From the NCBI GenBank assembly GCA_037447655.1, contig JBBHKE010003455.1:747812-811811 (forward strand): a DNA stretch of 64,000 nt. The letters run 5' to 3'. Every line of letters starts with the position of its first letter. Within the stretch, counting starts at the first letter, position 1. A program made the position numbers and the translations under genes. Positions 57,572 to 64,000 of this stretch are shown here, piece by piece. This stretch comes from Zygnema cylindricum (lineage: Eukaryota; Streptophyta; Zygnematophyceae; Zygnematales; Zygnemataceae). Below the pieces are notes generated by a model, which was not told the DNA's origin, did no database searches, and was given only the letters and a program-made list of their open reading frames with translations.

Positions 57572-58612
57572 TTAAGTAAGAACTCTATTATTGAGGTAAT
57601 TAGCACAGTTCATTGCTTCTGCCCAAAACCTTTTTCTTATATTCTTATCCGACAACATACTTCTAACACTATCACTTAATGTCCTATTTAATCTTTCAGG
57701 TACCTCATTATGTTCCGGGTTTTCTGGAACTGTCTTTTGGTGTTGGACTCCATCTTCCCTCAAAAAATCCTCAAACTGGTTAGAAGTATACTCTCCACCA
57801 TTGTCACTCCTTACTCTCTTGATTAGAGTTTCATGGAGTTTTTCGCTCCATGCTTTCGATTTTCTAAAACATTCCTGAGCTTGTGACTTGTTTTTCAAAA
57901 AATACACCCTAGAATACCAAGACCAATGATCAGTGATAGTCATCATAAATCTTTTCCCCCCCGGTGAGTGCACTTTGGCCTGTCCCCAAATATCTGTGTG
58001 AACTAAATCTAAAATATTTTCTCCTCTATAGGTGGTTGTTTTAGGAAAGGGTAATTTGTGTTCTATACCTTCGGCACATCCACTACGGTCATTTAGATTC
58101 TCACTCTCACCGAACTGAATCCCTTCCACCACTCCCATCTTTTTCATCTCTCTTAACTTATCTACATTCACATGCCGGAGCCTCTTATGCCACATCATTA
58201 TATCATGAACACGAGCATCATAAATTTTCTTCTTTTCATTGCTTAAAATCAGCCTAAACATCCTTTGGCTACCTTTTTCAGCAGTGAAATAGACTTCCTC
58301 CTCAAAACTAGCAGTAAAGACTCCTTTCGTAGTGCTAGTATCAAAACCCTTATCATCTAATGCAGACGTAGAGATGAGGTTTTTGGTCATCTCCGGAATA
58401 AACAATACATCAGAGAATGTAACTATGGATGTGTTTCCTTCTACTAACACATTCACATTTGCCGATCCTACAAGAGTAGTTCTGACTATCCTCCCATCCT
58501 TGTACTCTATTTCTACGGTGGGAATCTTTCTTATCTTAGTGAACACGTGTTTATCTTTAAACATGTGCATCAAGGCACCTAAATCTACAATTGAAACTGA
58601 TTCACCTTTCAA
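57572..58612 (-). pseudogene. element E protease/integrase, 346-codon open frame
   Basis: This is the longest open frame in the window. It starts at the protease remnant VSIVDLGALMHMF (the D-S-G-A motif has become D-L-G-A), continues with the gag-pre-integrase domain MMWHKRLRHVNVDKLREMKK and GIEHKLPFPKTTTYRGENIL, and then the integrase core with HTDIWG, SDNGGEYTSNQF and PEHNEVPERLNRTLSDSV, which hold the D, D and E of the catalytic triad. The next stop is at 57572 after NNRVLT, where intact elements run on to RT. Its length suggests recent origin relative to X, Y and D. Confidence 0.88.
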
Positions 58613-59640
58613 ATTTCTACCTCGTTTGTCCCTTCCAACTCCTCATCCAATAGGAGCTCATCGTCCTCGTCGTCGGATTCCACCTCATGTACCTTTGTCA
58701 CAAGGTCCTTTTTCTTTCCTCTCGGGGTTCCACCAGTGTGCCCCTCCTTCAACCGAAGCTTGGTTAGCTTAGTGCACTCTGCCATATAGTGCCCTGGTTT
58801 CTTACAAAAATGACATAAACCCTTGGGAGCCCTTAGTCCAAACTCGTCGATCAATTTTTTTTGCTCCCCCCCTCCGTAATTTCCGACTAGTCTCCGGGAA
58901 TCCTTGTTCCTCCAATCGGTCCCAGCTGCCAAGGCTAGCCCACTCTTTCCTCCCCTTCGGATCTCAATCGTATTCTCCCGAACGAGAATCATTCCTACCA
59001 CTGAGTTCCATATCCACCTTAGTCCGCCAAGTCCTTTACACAATTGACTATGTTCTCGAACTCATCGGGTAACTTCATCAATAAACAATTAACCTTTTTC
59101 CTTTTCACTAAATTCTTTTCCAACACTCTCTAGCTCTATGAAAAGTGTAGCAAGCTCATTGCAAAAATCCAACATCTTCCCCCCTTTATATATATACTCC
59201 TTAATTTTCTGATCAACGAACTATTGTTGCTGAATCGTACCACTTCGATACATCTCTATGAGAGCCATCCAAAGATCAGATGCCCTTTCTACCTTCAAAT
59301 GAGGACATGCAAGCCCTTAAGTAAGATGGCGGAGGATGCAGTGTTTTGTCGCCATATTGTTAAAGTCCCAGGTATCAGTATCATTCTCCTTGTTCCTCGA
59401 AATATGTGACATGAATGCCAAACCTGTTGCTATTGTTGTGGTCGTCACCTTCTCCTTTCCTTTGTCCACCACCTCCCTTTCCTTTGTCTCCTCTGTTGAA
59501 GATGGATTTGCTTTCGTGGTGAATCTGCTTCCTCCAAACCCTGGAGGGATTCCAAGACCTAATGGACGCCTCACTTGTCCACTCACTCTCCCCAAAACCT
59601 TTTTTCGCATAGAGCTCTTGTCATCATACTTTCCTAATAT
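58609..59640 (-). pseudogene. element E gag
   Basis: The N-terminal part lies at 59317-59610 (RRPLGLGIPPGFGGSRF, DTWDFNNMATKHCILRHLT) and ends at a stop. The C-terminal part at 58609-59043 has the zinc knuckle CHFCKKPGHYMAEC (C-x2-C-x4-H-x4-C) near 58772-58815, followed by an acidic tail with DDEDDELLLDEELEG. The middle is interrupted by stops. Confidence 0.82.
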
Positions 59641-59675
59641 ATAAAGCCAATTCCATTAAAGATGGGTACCCTAGA

Positions 59676-59690
59676 GGGTGGGCCATAACC
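59676..59690 (-). other. element E primer-binding site, anticodon-arm type
   Basis: Directly inside the 5' LTR, the minus strand reads GGTTATGGCCCACCC. The anticodon arm of plant initiator tRNA-Met contains GGTGGGCCCATAACC, whose complement is GGTTATGGGCCCACC. The match is complete apart from one missing G. The tRNA 3' end (complement TGGTATCAGAGC) is not matched. Confidence 0.75.
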
Positions 59691-60755
59691 TGCAACTCTG
59701 AGACCTCCATAGATCCTCAGAATGGACAGCTTGCTAGAAGCCTCTAGAATAAGCCTGACCCCTTTGTATTTCAAGAAGAATAAATGCCACCCTGGCTGAA
59801 AAAAACCCTGAACACCTATACCCTTGTGAAGGCAAGACTCCCTTGAGTCGATAGCAAAAAGAATCTCTGAATTTGCTCACCTGAGCAGTAAGTTATGGAG
59901 GGTCAAAGTTTTCCTTTTGAACAGAAGCTGTGTGGGAGAGAGGGTCCTATCTACCAAATTTTTTGAAGTCCTATCTCTCTCTAAAACTCTATCTACTGAT
60001 GTACGGCACGAATCGTTTTATACTGCCGTACACAAAAGTACAGCTGTCGATGTACTTTCTGTACCAATATTGTACGACATGGCCTAAATGTCGACACATG
60101 TCATATCCGGATTTAGTCCCGTAATCCCCAGAGATGCCGCGATCAAATGTAAATGTGCCACGTGTCATCCGATGTGGAGATGACCACAAACCGCCAAAAT
60201 TCTCTTTCCCGATCTCGGCATTCTTTCCGGTTGTCCGATTGAATGCAGATTTCGATCGTAGCCATCATAAATACTTGCGCGATATTTGTTTCGTTTAAAG
60301 AAACAAATGGGCGGTACTCGTTTCTTATTCGTTCCGTATACCGTACTTTTATATAACTGAATCTATGTATCCACAAAAACTGTTGTCGTTAAATGAATTT
60401 TCCTACGTGGTAACATTTAAATAACTAACAAACCCTATAACATGTAACTCTAGTCCTACACTTAATGGATAAGTCTACCGGCTACCGGTGGCTTTATCGA
60501 ACAGCAGGTACAAGGATCAAATCATGGATTCGACATCTCCCCTCTTAGTAAATAAACTACCTATGCGTAAACCAACTAGTCTATTTCTCGTAAACCTGTG
60601 GATAGCCTAGGTAGCCATGGCTCTAGCTTCCTCTCCATCTTGTGACTGCAACAAGTGTGGTAGTTGGAGAGAGAAGTTAGAGGCAGACTGCCTTGGCTTC
60701 TTTCTGCATTTCATTTTAGACCTAGAAAATACTAAAAAAACCATCAATTTCTACA
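59691..60755 (-). mobile_element. element E 5' LTR, 1065 bp
   Basis: This is the sister of 54304-55368, beginning TGCAACTCTGAGACCTCC at the low-coordinate side and ending CATCAATTTCTACA. The G-box GCCACGTGTCATCCGATGTG lies near 60157, and the TACCGGCTACCGGTGGC palindrome near 60475. It should act as the promoter copy for minus-strand transcription. Confidence 0.88.
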
Positions 60756-61513
60756 AGGCGTAGCCGTCAGCTCTAACTGGTCTGTCATATGAGTTTGTTA
60801 GACTACATAGGGTTTGATTTCTTTTTAAACTGTGTTTTTGTACTTTAATCCTATTAACGAGATTACAGATAAAGAACATGGAAGAAGAGTTACAATAAAG
60901 TGCAAACACGAACAGGCACGAAATAAATGTATTGGACATTTGTTTTCAACGGCTAGTATTAAAAGGCGGTTTCGATTCGCTGGCACATATCACCTTCGAG
61001 ATCACGGAATGGCCACTTTGACGTTTCTCGAGCGTGACATGACATGGCGCCACGTGGCAAGATAACATTAGGAAGCAGGAATCGCGGGGAGCATGAGGAC
61101 AGTCCGAATGAGAGAGATGTCCACTCCAGGGCCTTGTTGTACATAGGTCGTACAAAAAAGACATCGACTATGGTACCTTTCTGTACTGTACAATCTTTTG
61201 ATCGGAGCGTACTTCAGTAGATGAGGGTTGTGAGAGGAGTTTAGGACTTAGAGGATTTAGGAGGTAGCCACCACTCTCCGAGTGAGCTTGTATAAATATT
61301 GACATCTTTCCCACTTCATAACTTATCCCCTGGTTAGGCGTTTTCTGCGATTCTTTTTGGTGTGAACTCAAGGGAGTCTAGACTGCATAGGGATGCATTA
61401 ATAATGTCTATTTGCTTGCTAAGGTAGTAGTGGTCTTAGCTGAAATTGGGTTAGTTCAAAACTACCTCGAGGCTTTTTGAATTATGTAGTCTAATGGGGG
61501 ATACATAATTACA
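60756..61513 (+). mobile_element. element D 3' LTR, second part
   Basis: It resumes at AGGCGTAGCCGTCAGCTC, matching the 5' LTR from 48576 on, and ends ATACATAATTACA, followed by the ATGTT target duplication at 61514-61518. It has GCGCCACGTGGCAAG near 61048, a G-box that is mutated in the 5' copy, and GCTTGTATAAATATTGACAT near 61287 as a likely TATA region. Confidence 0.88.
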
Positions 61514-61518
61514 ATGTT

Positions 61519-64000
61519 TTACTTGGCAGAGAGAGGGCGTGAGTCACCTTGAAGGACTTCTCTTCTAGGAAATGTCACTCATTAGTGGAGACCTCTGTTT
61601 GAGAGATATTCCGCACAACTAAACAAAGAAACAAATTGTTTGCAATCAGACAAACCATTTCTTTTCGTATTCTCCCCCTAGTGCAAAAATATTTTGGAAA
61701 ACGTTTGATGCATGTTATAAAGTTTTACTATTTTTGGATGGACTATTAATATAAATAATATTTCCTCCCGAGACGATTTTTTTCAAAGTTTGAAGATAAG
61801 GTGGTGTGACGTGGAAAAGGCTCGAAAAGATAATAGGGACAAATTGGAGTACATTCAAAGTTTCAAGGGGACGCAAAATGTACTTTGGTACTCACCCATT
61901 TTCAGTACAGCATAATATTTTCTCGTTGCAAGTCATGTTTTTTGTGAAAACGACAGAAAATTACACTTACTTTAACACAAAGGCACACGGCCTAAGCCTG
62001 GTCTTAGGATTACTAAAAACCGCGTGATGGACAAGAGGTCGAATTGTTTACGATTGGTTGAAAATGTTACATTCCAAAGTTGAGAGTACACATTTGTCTT
62101 TTTCCTATCATAACTAATGTCCTCGTGATTCTATTTTTATTATTTTGGCAATTTTTTATATGCAAAAGTTTTCTCAATATATCATATTAATTCACAAGCA
62201 TATATTCTAAAAAAAAAGTTAAATTGGTAGAAAATAAAACTAAATAAGTATATGAAAAAAACAATTGGAAAAAAAACTAGCAATACCCATTGTACCTTTT
62301 TTAATGGGTAACTTAGTTTTTGGACGAAAGAAGGTACTATTTAACATAAAATTTGTTGGGACAAATAGAGCACACCCCAAACTTTATCACACGGCACCAC
62401 GAACAATTTTTTCCTCGATTTTGTGCATGATAACCGAGAATGGATAAACTACAAGATAAAACCGAGGTCGTGACTTTTACACAAGACAGAATGGTAGAAA
62501 GGCGCGGCAAATTGTGAAGGTCAAAACAATTCAAACAGAATGAAAAGAAGGTGTAGCAAACTTTGAAGGTGGGAGCATCACAAGATAATTTTGGTGGACT
62601 CGCATCCACCCATGGCGGAAGGCACATAGTCTAGAAAGGTGGTCGTCCATTAGAGGAAAAGTGGGGCTATTTACTGGTCGCCGTACCTTTTCGTACAACT
62701 TTGTACCATTTTATTTTCTCTCAGACGACACATGTTTACTAGGAGATGTTTATTACATACGTGTTAGGATACTCCAAGTGTGTAAGCGTAAAGCATGAAC
62801 GTTGGATGTTTCGCTTTTTCATATCTGCGGAGTAATCGCGCAAATCATGCAATGTGTGGATAGTCTCTGTGCCAGGGCACTTGCTTCACACTGGACGCGG
62901 ACCATTGGTACACGTGAAAAAGCGACAAAATTTCCACGACGAACGCGCAATGTCAGGCCTACACGTCATACAGACCATTTGCCTCCTGCTATGATAGATG
63001 GTGGTCCACCAAAAGTATCCTCGCACGCTCCAACTAACATATACTAATCTTCAAAGTTTGTCGCGCCTTTTTGCTATTCTGTTTCGAAATTTTGATTTCC
63101 ATTTTCAAAGTTCAAATTTGGTTGCAATCTTTTCATACGATCATTAATTACCGCTGCTGGTACAAAAGTTTTGTTCAGAATCTCCGTTTGAATGAGTTTA
63201 CAAAATTTGAATACTAACCTATGTGGTAGAAACCAAATTGAGCCAGCGCAGGTGAGAGGTTGTTTACTGGCCCGGCATTATGGAAGACCCTACCACATAA
63301 TGGAAGACCCTACCAATAAACAGTGCCAGAAGACGTGTTTGTACTTTTACTCGGACCGTCTAATGGAAAAGAGGTCAAAGACGTGCAGGGATCTGATCGC
63401 TCATTCATCATGGATGTTCTTCAGTTTTCCACATGGACCCATTTTACATTTTTAGTGTGTGACATTAGCCACACATTGAAGAGTTCAAAGGAATTATATC
63501 ATAATTGGGATTAAAAAAATAGAGCAATACAATGTTAATCACATTTAACATTTTTTTTTCAAAATGGATGAAATGCGGGCCGAGGTCGTTGGCATTTTAT
63601 TTTATTAGCTTATGTGTTTTCCTTTTTTTTAAGGGAAAAAAAAATTAATGTTCAAGCTTTCGCTGCTTAAAATAACGGTCATAAACTGCCCTTTTCATTC
63701 GAAAAAACCATGCGAATACATTAAAATTCAAATTTTATTTATGCCATTTGCCTCCACACTATTATTGGACAAAAGATAAGAGATGAAAAGCTTATGGATT
63801 GGTATGGTGGGGTCCTCTCGTAATTCCTTCCATCTTTTGTCCAATCCTTTTTCATATCTCTCTCGTTCACCCTCTCCCTCTCTCTATATTTTTCCTTTTC
63901 CCTCTTCCATCCTCTGTGCCCTTTGTTTTTTACTCTCTTTTGCCCTTTTCCTCTCACTCTCCCTCTTTTTTTCCTTTTTTTTGTTTTTATCCTCTCTTTT
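61519..64000. other. intergenic, no gene recognised
   Basis: The sequence is AT-rich with several A and T runs. CACACGGCCTAAGCC near 61985 resembles the end of the GGGTRTGTCCCCATGT MITE family but no partner end was found. A unit TAATGGAAGACCCTACCA is partly doubled near 63275-63320. The last 170 bp are pyrimidine-rich (CCCTCTCCCTCTCTC type). Frames of up to 96 codons show no recognisable domain. Confidence 0.45.

Larger units (their letters stand above)
54304..60755 (-). mobile_element. element E, Ty1/copia retrotransposon nested in the D 3' LTR
   Basis: It is flanked by two LTRs of exactly the same length (1065 bp: 54304-55368 and 59691-60755), differing at scattered positions. The order on the minus strand is 5' LTR, PBS, gag, protease, integrase, RT, RNase H, 3' LTR. 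Its ends are TG..CA. No clean 5-bp target duplication remains (AGCGA at the left, AGGCG at the right), though the flanks rejoin to match the uninterrupted D LTR with only one extra A. Confidence 0.9.
48357..61513 (+). mobile_element. element D, Ty1/copia retrotransposon, interrupted by element E
   Basis: The 5' LTR is 48357-49312; the 3' LTR is split into 54056-54303 and 60756-61513 by element E. The target duplication ATGTT is perfect at 48352-48356 and 61514-61518. The internal region encodes gag, protease, integrase, RT and RNase H in copia order (integrase before RT), with stops in most of them and a solo LTR inserted in integrase. It is decayed but complete in outline. Confidence 0.9.

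Overview
The window looks like nuclear DNA of a streptophyte plant. It is AT-rich, has long spliceosomal introns with clean GT..AG ends, and is full of Ty1/copia and Ty3/gypsy retrotransposons of plant type. The species cannot be named from sequence alone. The one well-supported host gene has a domain combination not typical of flowering plants, which suggests a non-seed plant or a charophyte alga; this is inference. I see no bacterial-style operons, rRNA, functional tRNA gene or CRISPR.

Layout. 1-2.4 kb: 5' half of a decayed Ty3/gypsy element, minus strand. 2.5-3.14 kb: solo copia LTR. 3.4-4.3 kb: a MITE-like element. 4.3-7.7 kb: repeats and no recognised gene. 7.7-20.7 kb: a split minus-strand host gene. 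Its exons join in frame to encode a secreted-type protein with, in order, an L-type (legume) lectin domain, a papain-family C1A cysteine protease, a PAN/apple domain, two EGF-like domains and two LysM domains. A second, broken lectin unit sits inside its first intron. 21.3-24.7 kb: MITEs and an LTR. 23.2-35.25 kb: a copia element (X) with a second copia element (Y) nested in its 5' LTR. 35.3-36.35 kb: remains of a lectin/proline-rich paralogue. 36.35-40.1 kb: an unidentified insertion and a large repeat-rich LTR. 40.9-43.3 kb: a segmental copy of the lectin unit and its upstream DNA. 45.6-48.1 kb: two inverted-repeat elements around a 49-bp minisatellite. 48.36-61.51 kb: copia element D (plus strand, TSD ATGTT), with copia element E (minus strand) nested in its 3' LTR. 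61.5-64 kb: nothing recognisable.

Main points of interest. First, the lectin-protease-PAN-EGF-EGF-LysM protein is built largely from phase-1 exons, as expected of exon shuffling, and the protease follows a lectin rather than an inhibitor propeptide. Second, the primer-binding sites of at least three copia elements match the anticodon arm of plant initiator tRNA-Met rather than its 3' CCA end, pointing to half-tRNA priming. Third, the nested LTR elements and an LTR pair with filled and empty MITE sites allow insertions to be ordered in time. All exon joins are my own splice predictions from reading frame, phase and splice sites; none is supported here by transcripts.
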